Origin: Nodosilinea nodulosa PCC 7104 | GTDB lineage: Bacteria > Cyanobacteriota > Cyanobacteriia > Phormidesmidales > Phormidesmidaceae | Assembly: GCF_000309385.1 (NCBI RefSeq) | Contig: NZ_JH976538.1 | Span: 375,332-439,331 of the forward strand | DNA: 64,000 nucleotides | Reading direction: 5' to 3' | Shown here: piece by piece, positions 26,190 through 34,375 of the stretch | How the letters are laid out: every line of letters starts with the position of its first letter | Numbering within the stretch: position 1 is the stretch's first letter | Made by a program: the position numbers and the translations under genes | The notes under the pieces: model-generated | Seen by the model: the letters and a program-made list of their open reading frames with translations, nothing else | Told to the model about the DNA's origin: nothing | Database searches by the model: none

Positions 26190-27179
26190 ATGAGTGCATC
26201 CCCGATCGCGGTTCCGTTAGGTATCGACATTAGCAAAGCCAGGTTTGACGTGGCCTTGCTGAAAGAGAGGCATCGCGCGAAACGAGCCAAATTCGACAAT
26301 ACAGCCGCTGGTTTCGACCAGCTCAAGGCGTGGCTGAGAGCTCAAGCTATTGAGCAGGTCCACGCCTGCCTGGAAGCCACCAACACCTACGGTCATGCCC
26401 TAGCGCGCTATCTGCACCACCAGGGCCATCAGGTCAGTATCGTCAATCCAGCCCGTATCAAAGGCTATGGCAAAAGTCAGCTGAGTCGAACCAAGAATGA
26501 TGCCGCCGATGCCAGTCTCATCGCCCGCTTTTGTCGCGATCTCAAACCGACGCTCTGGCACCCCGCCCCTGATGAGGTCGCCACACTCCAGCGGCTCACT
26601 CGGCGCTTAGAGGCGCTTGAACAGATGATGACGCAAGAAAAGAACCGCCGGGAGCTGTGCGACGACGACGAACTCAGGGCCGATATTGACGCTCATATTG
26701 AGTTCCTGGAGGCGCAGGAGACGTCGCTAAAAAAGCGCTTGCAGCAGCTTATTCAAGTCCATGACCGCCTAGCTGAGCAACAGGCCCTCTTGGAATCCAT
26801 CACCGGCATTGGAACCCAGACCGCGCTCACCGTGCTCGGCGAGATTGGCTCGATTGAGGTCTTTGGTTCAGCACGCCAATTAGCAGCGTTTGCCGGGCTT
26901 ACCCCCCAAGAGTTTCAGTCCGGTAGCTCTATCCATGGGAAAACCCGGTTGTGCAAGATTGGCCATGCCCGTCTGCGTAAGGCCCTCTATTTCCCAGCCC
27001 TCGTGATGATTCGCTATTGCCCTGAAATCCAAGCCTTTCGCCAACGCCTCCTAGACGCTGGCAAGCAGAAGATGCAAGTCGTCGGTGCCGTTATGCACAA
27101 ACTTATCCGCATCATCTACGGCGTCTTGTCTTCCGGGGAAACATTTGACTCCGCTAAATTAGTCTCTCAGAACACTTGA
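26190..27179 (+). CDS. IS110-family DEDD recombinase
   Basis: 329 residues. The N-terminal RuvC-like DEDD domain begins with VPLGIDISKARFDVALL and includes the ACLEATNTYG strand and the TKNDAADASLIARF segment. The C-terminal Transposase_20 domain carries LESITGIGTQTALTVLGEIG, LAAFAGLTPQEFQSGSSIHGK (the catalytic Ser region) and LRKALYFPALV. IS110 enzymes recombine DNA guided by a bridge RNA. An AGGAG ribosome site precedes the ATG. The frame is intact, so the element may be active. Confidence 0.95.
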   Translation: MSASPIAVPLGIDISKARFDVALLKERHRAKRAKFDNTAAGFDQLKAWLRAQAIEQVHACLEATNTYGHALARYLHHQGHQVSIVNPARIKGYGKSQLSRTKNDAADASLIARFCRDLKPTLWHPAPDEVATLQRLTRRLEALEQMMTQEKNRRELCDDDELRADIDAHIEFLEAQETSLKKRLQQLIQVHDRLAEQQALLESITGIGTQTALTVLGEIGSIEVFGSARQLAAFAGLTPQEFQSGSSIHGKTRLCKIGHARLRKALYFPALVMIRYCPEIQAFRQRLLDAGKQKMQVVGAVMHKLIRIIYGVLSSGETFDSAKLVSQNT

Positions 27180-27333
27180 CCTACAGCGACTTAAACAGTA
27201 TCTACCTCAAAACTTATCCCTGACACCGCACAGCCTAATACTGCCGGGCGGAAATCCAGCCGCCGCTGCAACTCCCCCAACTCCCTTTCACCTTTACGAC
27301 TGGACGTCCTAACCAACGTGACTATGGCTACAA

Positions 27334-27509
27334 CCTGATTGACTGACAAAATCCCTGAAACCCTTATGCGGCCGTAGCCGCCGTAGGTTGGTGTTGAGCG
27401 AAGCGTTCGCGAAGCGTCTCCAGGGGTGAAAACCCAACACTAGCAAGGGTTTTGTTGGGTTTCGCCAGCTCAACCCAACCTACCTCAGGACGTTTGTCAG
27501 TTAATCAGG
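27334..27509 (+). repeat. MITE-like repeat, copy 2 (complete)
   Basis: 176 bp. The left end is CCTGATTGACTGACAAA; the right end is the inverse of CCTGATTAACTGACAAA. The left arm continues with CCTGAAACCCTTATG, which matches the inverse of the right arm of copy 3. It has no coding capacity. Confidence 0.85.
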
Positions 27510-27569
27510 GCGATGAACCCATAGATGCCAGGTTGAACATCGCCGGACTCAGCCAGCACCGTTGGCGAT

Positions 27570-28340
27570 TCAGCTTGCGGCGGAGAAGGCTGGATGAGCG
27601 GCAGGCTGGACCAAACAGACGGGTGAGGCCTGTCGCCGGGTCGGCTCTCGGAGCACATAGCCAACCCCTCGCACCGTATGAATCAACCGAGGCATTTGAT
27701 GCTGTTCCAGCTTCACGCGCAGATAGCGGATATAGACATCTAAAACATTGGATTCAATGTCGGGATTTTTAGTCCAAACCTGCTCAAGGATTTGGTCGCG
27801 GGTCATCACCCGCCGAGGATGCGCCATAAAATATTCTAGGAGTGAAAACTCTCTCGCCGTGAGGGCGATCGCGTGCCGATGGCGGTAGACATCGTGGGTC
27901 AAGCGATCCAGCGTTAGGTTTTCAAAATGCAGGCGATTGCACTGGGTTTCTAGCCTGGCCCGACGCAGGCGCGATCGCATCCTGGCCTTTAATTCTTCCA
28001 TTGAAATCTGGGGGAACAGATAGTCATTGGCTCCGGCATCTAGCCCGGCGACACAATCTTGAATGCCGTGCCTTGCACCCAGCACCATGATCTGAGCCCG
28101 ATTGCCCGTCGAGCGCAGTCGACGACAAATCTCCAACCCCGAAAAATCAGGCAGACCCATGCCTAAAAGAATCAGATCAAACTGCAATTCACGCGCATAC
28201 AATAACCCCTGTACGCCACTGCGGGCAACCGTAAAACAAGTGTGACCGCCCAGGCCAGGCTCTGAAAACTCACTTAGATTTGACACCAGAAATTGAGCTC
28301 GCCGAATATCTGCCTCAATCAACAAAATTTGGGTGTTCAT
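27570..28340 (-). CDS. OmpR-type response regulator with degenerate receiver
   Basis: 256 residues. The C-terminal winged helix is intact (ALTAREFSLLEYFMAHPRRVMTRDQILEQVW, then NVLDVYIRYLRVKLE and IHTVRGVGYVLR). The receiver fold is recognisable but its active site is lost: the phosphoacceptor position in FDLILLGMGLPDFSG is Gly60 instead of Asp, the conserved Thr/Ser position reads VLGAR, and the Lys position reads DYLFPQ. It is therefore probably not controlled by phosphorylation and may act constitutively or by ligand or partner binding. It lies just downstream of, and on the same strand as, the LuxR-type gene at 28407. No histidine kinase is nearby. Confidence 0.9.
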   Translation of the reverse strand: MNTQILLIEADIRRAQFLVSNLSEFSEPGLGGHTCFTVARSGVQGLLYARELQFDLILLGMGLPDFSGLEICRRLRSTGNRAQIMVLGARHGIQDCVAGLDAGANDYLFPQISMEELKARMRSRLRRARLETQCNRLHFENLTLDRLTHDVYRHRHAIALTAREFSLLEYFMAHPRRVMTRDQILEQVWTKNPDIESNVLDVYIRYLRVKLEQHQMPRLIHTVRGVGYVLREPTRRQASPVCLVQPAAHPAFSAAS

Positions 28341-28406
28341 AGGTTATTCCTTTTAGAGCTCAATCTCTCGCCAAACATTTATAAAAATGCTGCGCTGGGT
28401 TTTGGC

Positions 28407-28832
28407 CTAGTGAACAAGACCAGAGCGCAACGCCCGAATCGCGGCCTGGGTGCGATCGCTGACGCAGAGTTTACTCAGGACGTTGCGCACATGACTTTTG
28501 ACGGTGCCCGTCGTGATGTAGAGCTTTTTGGCAATCATAGAATTGTTGCAGCCGTCTACAATAAGCTGCAACACCTCTAGCTCACGGGCCGTTAAAGAGG
28601 CGATCGCAATACTTTTTCTATGCTCTGGATCGACGGCTCGAATCATCACCATCTCTACATATTTGGCCCGTTCGGGTTGACCAGAATGATATGGCGTTAC
28701 TAACTCCGTAACCTCCTGGGCAACGGTGGCCAACGCTTGATTAATAGCGGCCTTATCCCATGCAATAGCCTGAGCCGAACGCTCTAAAGACGTACGCTGA
28801 CCGTAGCTCACAGCTGAAGTGGACGCCATCAT
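28407..28832 (-). CDS. Stand-alone LuxR/NarL-type HTH protein
   Basis: 141 residues. The C-terminal 65 residues are a complete GerE/LuxR HTH: ASLTARELEVLQLIVDGCNNSMIAKKLYITTGTVKSHVRNVLSKLCVSDRTQAAIRALRSGLV. The N-terminal ~70 residues are helical and do not look like a receiver. Signal input must therefore come through another domain type or through protein partners. It starts 67 bp upstream of the degenerate OmpR-type regulator on the same strand, so the two are probably co-transcribed. Target genes are unknown; the TpsB gene upstream on the same strand is a possible one. Confidence 0.88.
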   Translation of the reverse strand: MMASTSAVSYGQRTSLERSAQAIAWDKAAINQALATVAQEVTELVTPYHSGQPERAKYVEMVMIRAVDPEHRKSIAIASLTARELEVLQLIVDGCNNSMIAKKLYITTGTVKSHVRNVLSKLCVSDRTQAAIRALRSGLVH

Positions 28833-29446
28833 ACTATCCTCATTAATACGCTAATTAAAAAATCTATCCAGCCTTAATTGCGCAGTTGTGATCGAATCAG
28901 TTCAGAGAGTATCAAACTTCTGAAATCTGCGTTTGTATGGGTTTAATATAGGGAGTCTTCACCATCCTGTCGCCCACTCAGGGTTGACACTTCTGCCCCA
29001 CAGCGTGATTGACCCAATCGTCCATCTCCCACTGGATCGCTCACTCCACCTTAGGTTGGACCTGAAACCCAGCCCCAGGTCCCAATCTGACCATGCCAGA
29101 GTCGGTCACCTGATTGACTGACAAAAGTTCTGATGTAGGTTGGTGTTGAGCGAAGCGTTCGCGTAGCGTTTCCAGAGGAAAAAACCCAACTCCAGTAACG
29201 GTTTTGTTGGGTTACGCTAACGCTAACCCAGCCTACGGCAGTATAAGGGTTTCAAGGTTTTTGTCAGTCAACCAGGTCGGCCACACCAGCGAACCCCCAA
29301 AGCAGACCCAAATACTCAGTATTGCTGAACAGAAATCAAGCCACCGTTCCACCTCCCCACCTCCCCTACTCCCCTACTCCCCTACTCCCCCGCTCCCCTG
29401 CCCCCTCGCGAATAGTCCACTAACGCATTTTCGTCACCAAACTGCC
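28833..29446. other. Non-coding region with MITE-like copy 3 and C-rich repeats
   Basis: The region holds the promoter area of the LuxR-type gene, the repeat at 29109-29276 and a CTCCCCTACTCCCCTACTCC-type tract near 29352-29400. No gene is seen. Confidence 0.6.
29109..29276 (+). repeat. MITE-like repeat, copy 3 (complete)
   Basis: 168 bp with terminal inverted repeats CCTGATTGACTGACAAAA and the inverse of CCTGGTTGACTGACAAAA (17 of 18 match). The interior shares GTAGGTTGGTGTTGAGCGAA and GGTTTTGTTGGGTT with the other copies. The whole unit can fold into a long hairpin. Confidence 0.88.
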
Positions 29447-31321
29447 CTAAAACGTCGTTAGATCGATGGAAAAATAGACGCCGCTCGACTGCCAGGAGCC
29501 GCCCGCCTCGCCGCCGTTGAGGGGAATGCCCCAGTCCAGCCGGGCGCTCCAGTAGTCTCCCTCGGTCCACAGCAGGCCAACCCCAGTGCCCACCAGGGTG
29601 TGCAGATCCGGGTTGGGCCGCCGGGTGTTCCATCCCGTGCCCAGGTCGAAAAAGGGCACCACTTGCAGCAGGCCCTGGCGATCGCGATCGCGCAAAACCG
29701 GCAGCCGCACCTCGGCGGAGGCCAGCAGCGCATTGTCGCTCAGCAGTCGGTCCTGGGAATAGCCCCGCACCGTGTCCTGCCCGCCCAGGCCAAACAACTC
29801 TTGAGAGGGCAGGGTATCGCTGGCCAGCTGGGCCTCACCCCGCACCAGCAGCAGCGTGTCGGGGCCGAGCAGTCTGGCCCACTGGGCCTGCCCCAGCCAG
29901 GAAAAAAACTCGCCATCGGGGGCGTCGCCAGTCAGGTTCAGTGGGGTAGACCCGCCCAGGCCCAGGTTAAACTGCGATCGCGCCGCCACCACGCTGCGCC
30001 CACCCCGCTGCACCCAGTCCTGGGCAAAGCGCAGCACAAACACCTCCACCTCCCCATTAGCGTTGGCCCCAAAGGCCGGGAAGGGGATCGCCTCACCGAG
30101 AATATCTTTCAGAAAGACGGTGCGACTCCGCTCCCAGGAGCCCGTCAGCGTCAGGGCCAATTCCTGCGTCGGAGTCAAAATGATCGGCTGGCGGTAGAAC
30201 AGGTCCAATACGGTGCTGTCGGTGGTAATGCCGAGAACATCGGCGGGCTGACTCACCACCTGGCTGTGGGTGTACTCAAAGCGGGTGCCCACCGTACCGT
30301 TGCGGGGGTTGATCGGAATGTGGTAGCTGGCGCTGAGGCGATCGCTGCCGTCGGTATTCAGGTAGCCCAGCCGCAGCCCATCCCCATAGCCAGTTAGATT
30401 GCGCTGGTTGAGAAACAGTCCCCGCTCCCAGGTGCCCACCGCAGCCGGGCGGCTGTTGCTGGTGACAACGTCCACATCTACGCTGTCGGCCTCGGTTACC
30501 GTCACCGTCAGGCGGCTGGTGCCCGGCTCTACCCCCGCCGACAGATCGCCGGAAATGCTGGCAATCAACGAGTCCAGCTGGAGCAGCCGCAGCGCATCCA
30601 CCAGGCGATCGACATTGAGGGGAGGCCCAGCCGCCAGAGCCAGACGGCTGGTGATGTAGCTGGGGTTGAGTCGCACTGTGCCCACGACCTGAATATCGCT
30701 CAGGCTGCCTTCAATCACCTGAATGGTGACGACCCCCTGCTCCGGCTCCTGGGGCGGAATAAACGCCCCCGACGACACATACCCGCGCTCTACATAGAGC
30801 TGGGTAATCGCGGTGCGGGCTTGCAACAGCTCCGCCAGCGTTAGGGGGCGGCCCACGTACGGGGCCAGCACCGCCTGAAGTTCGGCCTGGCTGAATACCG
30901 TGCTGCCCACCACCTCAAAGCGATCGACCACCAGGGTGACTTCGCCCGCCGGGGGAGCCGTATCCTCGGGCGGGGGCGTAGCGGGCACCGTCAGGGAAGG
31001 ATCTGGCGGAGATGGCTCCAGCAGGTCCGTGGGCGGCGGCAGGGGGGGCAACGGTCGCGGCTCGACGGCTGGGGGCGGCACCTGGGCCAGGGCAGGGAAG
31101 ACGGGCGGCGAACTATCTGACGGCGGGAATAATCCATCGCGGGCCAGTTCCATCGCCACAGCCTGCGGTTCGTGCCCCCCGGCCCCTACCGGAACCTGCA
31201 CCAAAAACTCGCAAACCAACATCACGCCCATTGCCCTAAAAACAAGCCTCAGCGGGCGAGAAGGTACGTAATTTGCCGTAGGTAGACGCTCTACGGGCCG
31301 TAAAGGCTTAACAATAGCCAT
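29447..31321 (-). CDS. TpsB two-partner secretion transporter (ShlB/FhaC/HecB family)
   Basis: 624 residues from the ATG at 31321, preceded by an AGAGAG ribosome site; a longer frame to 31684 would overlap the divergent gene and has no family match. Order: signal/anchor segment (PLRLVFRAMGVMLVCEFLVQVPVGAGG), a proline-rich linker, two POTRA domains (LVVDRFEVVGSTVFSQAELQAVLAPYVGRPLT and GVVTIQVIEGSLSDIQVVG), then an outer-membrane beta-barrel ending in YFSIDLTTF with the terminal aromatic. The VRGYSQDRL segment matches the VRGF/Y tip motif of these proteins. It would export a TpsA adhesin or hemolysin across the outer membrane. No TpsA gene is in the window. Confidence 0.9.
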   Translation of the reverse strand: MAIVKPLRPVERLPTANYVPSRPLRLVFRAMGVMLVCEFLVQVPVGAGGHEPQAVAMELARDGLFPPSDSSPPVFPALAQVPPPAVEPRPLPPLPPPTDLLEPSPPDPSLTVPATPPPEDTAPPAGEVTLVVDRFEVVGSTVFSQAELQAVLAPYVGRPLTLAELLQARTAITQLYVERGYVSSGAFIPPQEPEQGVVTIQVIEGSLSDIQVVGTVRLNPSYITSRLALAAGPPLNVDRLVDALRLLQLDSLIASISGDLSAGVEPGTSRLTVTVTEADSVDVDVVTSNSRPAAVGTWERGLFLNQRNLTGYGDGLRLGYLNTDGSDRLSASYHIPINPRNGTVGTRFEYTHSQVVSQPADVLGITTDSTVLDLFYRQPIILTPTQELALTLTGSWERSRTVFLKDILGEAIPFPAFGANANGEVEVFVLRFAQDWVQRGGRSVVAARSQFNLGLGGSTPLNLTGDAPDGEFFSWLGQAQWARLLGPDTLLLVRGEAQLASDTLPSQELFGLGGQDTVRGYSQDRLLSDNALLASAEVRLPVLRDRDRQGLLQVVPFFDLGTGWNTRRPNPDLHTLVGTGVGLLWTEGDYWSARLDWGIPLNGGEAGGSWQSSGVYFSIDLTTF

Positions 31322-31501
31322 TTTCTCTCTGGGTCTTAGCTCACCATAGCTGATTGCGGTAGGAGCTAATGGCTTTTTCGCTGCATTCGGCCAGAAAGCC
31401 ACAGTTCGGTCGTTGACTCCCATAGCCTTGTGTGGCAGAATCCTGCCATCATAAGGCTTGCGGTGAGTGAAGTTTCTCTTCAAAACCAGGGGAATGCTGC
31501 T

Positions 31502-32896
31502 ATGAGTCAGTCCTTTGACGCCCTGATCATTGGGGCTGGCCAGGCTGGGCCACCGCTGGCTGGACGGCTGACCGCAGCGGGCATGAACGTGGCGCTGATT
31601 GAGCGCCATCTGTTTGGCGGCACCTGTGTCAACACCGGCTGCACGCCGACTAAAACCCTTGTCGCTAGCGCCTATGCCGCCCATCTAGCCCGCCGCGCCG
31701 CCGACTATGGTGTGGCAATTGCCGGGGAGATTGGCGTGGATATGCAGCGGGTAAAGGCCAGGGCCAGCGCCGTGGTTGCCAACTCGCGCCACAGTGTCGA
31801 GGCCTGGCTGAAGGGCATGGAGGGCTTAACGGTGCTGCACGGTCAGGCTTGCTTTGAGACGCCCGACACCCTGCGGGTGGGCGATGAACGTCTCACCGCA
31901 CCAAAAATTTTCATCAATGTCGGCGGCCGGGCGCGGGTGCCTGACATGCCCGGCGTGCATGAGATTGATTACCTCACGAACACCTCTCTGCTGGCGCTAG
32001 ATAGTCTCCCCCGGCATTTGGTGATAGTGGGCGGCAGCTACATTGGCCTAGAGTTTGCCCAGATTTACCGCCGCTTTGGTGCCGCCGTAACGGTCTTAGA
32101 GAAAGGCCCGCGCCTGGTGGCCCACGAGGATGAGGATGTGTCTGCCGCGATTCAGGATATTCTCGAAGCCGAAGGTATTCAGGTGCGCACCAGGGCTGAG
32201 TGCATTGCCTTTAGACCCCATGCCGACGGGGTGGCGGTGCAAGTAGACTGCTCCGAGGGGGAGCCCGAGGTCGTCGGCAGCCACGTGCTGCTGGCGGTCG
32301 GGCGGCGGCCTAATACCGATGATCTGGGTCTCGACCGGGCCGGAGTCGCCACCGACGAGCGCGGCTACATTACCGTCGATGACCAACTTCGCACCAGCGC
32401 GCCCGGCATTTGGGCCTTGGGCGACTGCAATGGCCGGGGGGCGTTCACCCATACCTCCTACAACGATTTTGAGATTGTTGCGGCTAACCTGCTCGACGGC
32501 GCTGAAAGAAAGGTGAGCGATCGCATCCCCGGCTATGCCCTCTACATCGATCCACCCCTGGGGCGCGTCGGCATGACCGAGGCCCAGGCGCGCGGGTCGG
32601 GCCGACCGCTGCTGGTGGGCACCAGACCCATGTCTCGGGTGGGTCGCGCGATCGAGAAGGGCGAAACCCAGGGGTTTATGAAAATCGTGGCCGATGCCGA
32701 AACCCAGCGCATTCTGGGCGCGGCAATCTTGGGTACGGGCGGCGACGAAGCCATCCACGGGCTGCTCGACATGATCAATGCCGACCAGCCCTACACCACG
32801 ATGCAGTGGGCCGTACCCATCCATCCCACCGTGTCCGAGTTAATTCCAACGGTGCTGGGCGGGATGCAGCCGCCGCCAACAGCCGGTGCTGAATGA
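31502..32896 (+). CDS. FAD-dependent pyridine nucleotide-disulfide oxidoreductase (MerA/RclA-like)
   Basis: 464 residues from the ATG at 31502; the longer frame to 31430 reaches into the divergent promoter. It has the FAD motif ALIIGAGQAGPPLAGRLTAAG, the redox disulfide GGTCVNTGCTPTK, the NAD(P) motif HLVIVGGSYIGLEFAQIYRR, a second FAD motif GIWALGDCNG, and the C-terminal HPTVSELI with the catalytic His-Glu pair. It resembles mercuric reductases, but the C-terminal cysteine pair and the N-terminal metal-binding domain of true MerA are absent and no mer genes are nearby. A thiol- or metal-related oxidoreductase is likely; the substrate is unknown. Confidence 0.88.
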   Translation: MSQSFDALIIGAGQAGPPLAGRLTAAGMNVALIERHLFGGTCVNTGCTPTKTLVASAYAAHLARRAADYGVAIAGEIGVDMQRVKARASAVVANSRHSVEAWLKGMEGLTVLHGQACFETPDTLRVGDERLTAPKIFINVGGRARVPDMPGVHEIDYLTNTSLLALDSLPRHLVIVGGSYIGLEFAQIYRRFGAAVTVLEKGPRLVAHEDEDVSAAIQDILEAEGIQVRTRAECIAFRPHADGVAVQVDCSEGEPEVVGSHVLLAVGRRPNTDDLGLDRAGVATDERGYITVDDQLRTSAPGIWALGDCNGRGAFTHTSYNDFEIVAANLLDGAERKVSDRIPGYALYIDPPLGRVGMTEAQARGSGRPLLVGTRPMSRVGRAIEKGETQGFMKIVADAETQRILGAAILGTGGDEAIHGLLDMINADQPYTTMQWAVPIHPTVSELIPTVLGGMQPPPTAGAE

Positions 32897-33060
32897 TGGC
32901 CCTTGCGTAACCGCTGGCGCTGGTCCCTTACTAATCTCTCAGCAGAGCCTCTCGCCATAGAGTCGTGAAGGATATAGCCGTAGCCAGTCTGGTCCAGGCA
33001 TTTTCCCTCAAAACGTTCAAACCTTCGAACGTCTCTAGATGCCCTGGGAGCCGCGGTGTT

Positions 33061-34320
33061 CTAGACCAGCTCGCGCAGGCGGCTTTCTAAAAACCGGCGC
33101 TCGGGTTCCTGCCTGGCCAGGTCCAAGGCCCGCTGGTAGGCCTCTCTGGCCTCGGCTGTCTTACCCAGCTGCCGACACAGGTCGGCCCGGGCCGCGTGGG
33201 CCAGGTGGTACTGGGCCAGATCGCCCTGGGCCAAAATGTCGTCGAGCAGGTGCAGGCCGACCTGGGGACCGTCGCGCATCGCCACCGCCACGGCCCGGTT
33301 TAACTCGACTACGGGGGATGGCTCGATCTGGGTCAGCAGGCTGTACAGGCCCACAATCTGTGCCCAGTCGGTGGCGGCGGCGCTGGGGGCCTTGGCATGG
33401 ACGGCGGCGATCGCCGCCTGAAGCCCGTAGGAGCCAACGGGGCCAGAGGCCACCGCCTGCTGCACCAGGGCCTGCCCCTCCGCAATCTGCGCCTGGTTCC
33501 AGAGGGCGCGATCCTGATCGGCGAGCAGGATGAGATCGCCCGTCGGGGAGGTGCGGGCTGTTCGCCGCGACTCTTGCAGCAGCATCAGCGCCAGCAGCCC
33601 GATCACCTCGGGGTTGGGCAGCAGTTCCATAACCAGTCGCCCCAGCCGAATCGCCTCGCCCGACAGATCGGCCCGCGTCAGCGTCGGGCCGGAGGAGGCC
33701 GCATACCCCTCGTTGAAGACCAGATAGATCACCTGGAGAACGGTGTCTAGGCGGTCGGGCAGCTCGGCGATCGCGGGCACCTGGTAGGGGATGCCCGCCG
33801 CGCGAATTTTGGCCTTGGCCCGCACAATTCGCTGGGCCAGGGTTGGCGGGGCGACCAAAAAGGCGCTGGCAATTTCCTCGGTTTTTAGGCCGCAGACCTC
33901 CCGCAGGGTGAGCGCCACCTGGGCCTCCCGGGGCAGGGCCGGGTGGCAGCAGGTGAAGATCAGCCGCAGGCGATCGTCCTCGACATCGTCGTCGGCTATC
34001 TCGGCCGCAGGAGTATCGAGCCGCTGGGCCAGCTCGGCCAGGGAGGCGTCGAAGCGAGTGCGCCGCCGAATGGCGTCGATGGCCCGAAACCGGCCCACCG
34101 AAACCAGCCAGGCGCGCGGGTTAGCCGGTACGCCCTCCCTGGGCCAGCGCTCCAGGGCCACGGCAAAGGCCTCGTGGAGAGCTTCCTCGGCCAGATCGAA
34201 GTCGCCCAACAGGCGAATCAGAGTGGCAAACACCCGCCGCGACTCGGCGCGATAAACGGCATCTAGCTGCCTGTGGATCTGTCTGGGGTTGTCCATGCTC
34301 GATGCTTCAGAAATCGACAT
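33061..34320 (-). CDS. ECF sigma factor with C-terminal TPR-like domain (ECF42 type)
   Basis: 419 residues, far longer than a simple ECF factor. Sigma region 2 is VFATLIRLLGDFDLAEEALHEAFAVALERW and NPRAWLVSVGRFRAIDAIRRR; region 4 is LTLREVCGLKTEEIASAFLVAPPTLAQRIVRAKAKIR. The remaining ~230 residues (DUF6596 and TPR-like: YLVFNEGYAASSG, LLALMLLQESRR, ALWNQAQIAEGQALV, RAVAVAMRDGP) define the ECF42 group, which works without an anti-sigma factor. ECF42 genes typically sit with DGPF/YCII proteins; two such genes lie at 43363 and 43944. The AAGGTG ribosome site favours the ATG at 34320. It follows the RND gene on the same strand with a 55-bp gap. Confidence 0.9.
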   Translation of the reverse strand: MSISEASSMDNPRQIHRQLDAVYRAESRRVFATLIRLLGDFDLAEEALHEAFAVALERWPREGVPANPRAWLVSVGRFRAIDAIRRRTRFDASLAELAQRLDTPAAEIADDDVEDDRLRLIFTCCHPALPREAQVALTLREVCGLKTEEIASAFLVAPPTLAQRIVRAKAKIRAAGIPYQVPAIAELPDRLDTVLQVIYLVFNEGYAASSGPTLTRADLSGEAIRLGRLVMELLPNPEVIGLLALMLLQESRRTARTSPTGDLILLADQDRALWNQAQIAEGQALVQQAVASGPVGSYGLQAAIAAVHAKAPSAAATDWAQIVGLYSLLTQIEPSPVVELNRAVAVAMRDGPQVGLHLLDDILAQGDLAQYHLAHAARADLCRQLGKTAEAREAYQRALDLARQEPERRFLESRLRELV

Positions 34321-34346
34321 CCGTCACCTTGCTCCAGACCCAAATA

Positions 34347-34358
34347 GTACTATAGTAC
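34347..34358. promoter_or_regulatory. Palindrome GTACTATAGTAC before the sigma gene
   Basis: A perfect 12-bp dyad in the 55-bp gap between the RND gene and the sigma gene. On the minus strand it contains TATAGT, a possible -10 element, so an operator over an internal promoter is possible. Confidence 0.4.
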
Positions 34359-34375
34359 CATGACCAACGCTGCGA

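Larger units (their letters stand above)
25980..27240 (+). mobile_element. IS110-family element (ends approximate)
   Basis: The element comprises the structured left non-coding region, the transposase at 26190-27179 and a short right end. IS110 elements lack terminal inverted repeats, so the borders given are estimates. It sits between two same-direction MITE-like copies, the left of which lacks its right end. Confidence 0.7.

Noticed and set aside
31322-31684. N-terminal extension of the TpsB frame by 121 codons
   Set aside because: It overlaps the divergent oxidoreductase gene, has no family match, and the ATG at 31321 has its own ribosome site and leads into a signal segment.
31502-32896. 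Mercuric reductase
   Set aside because: The C-terminal cysteine pair and the N-terminal metal-binding domain of MerA are missing and no mer genes are near; described as MerA/RclA-like instead.
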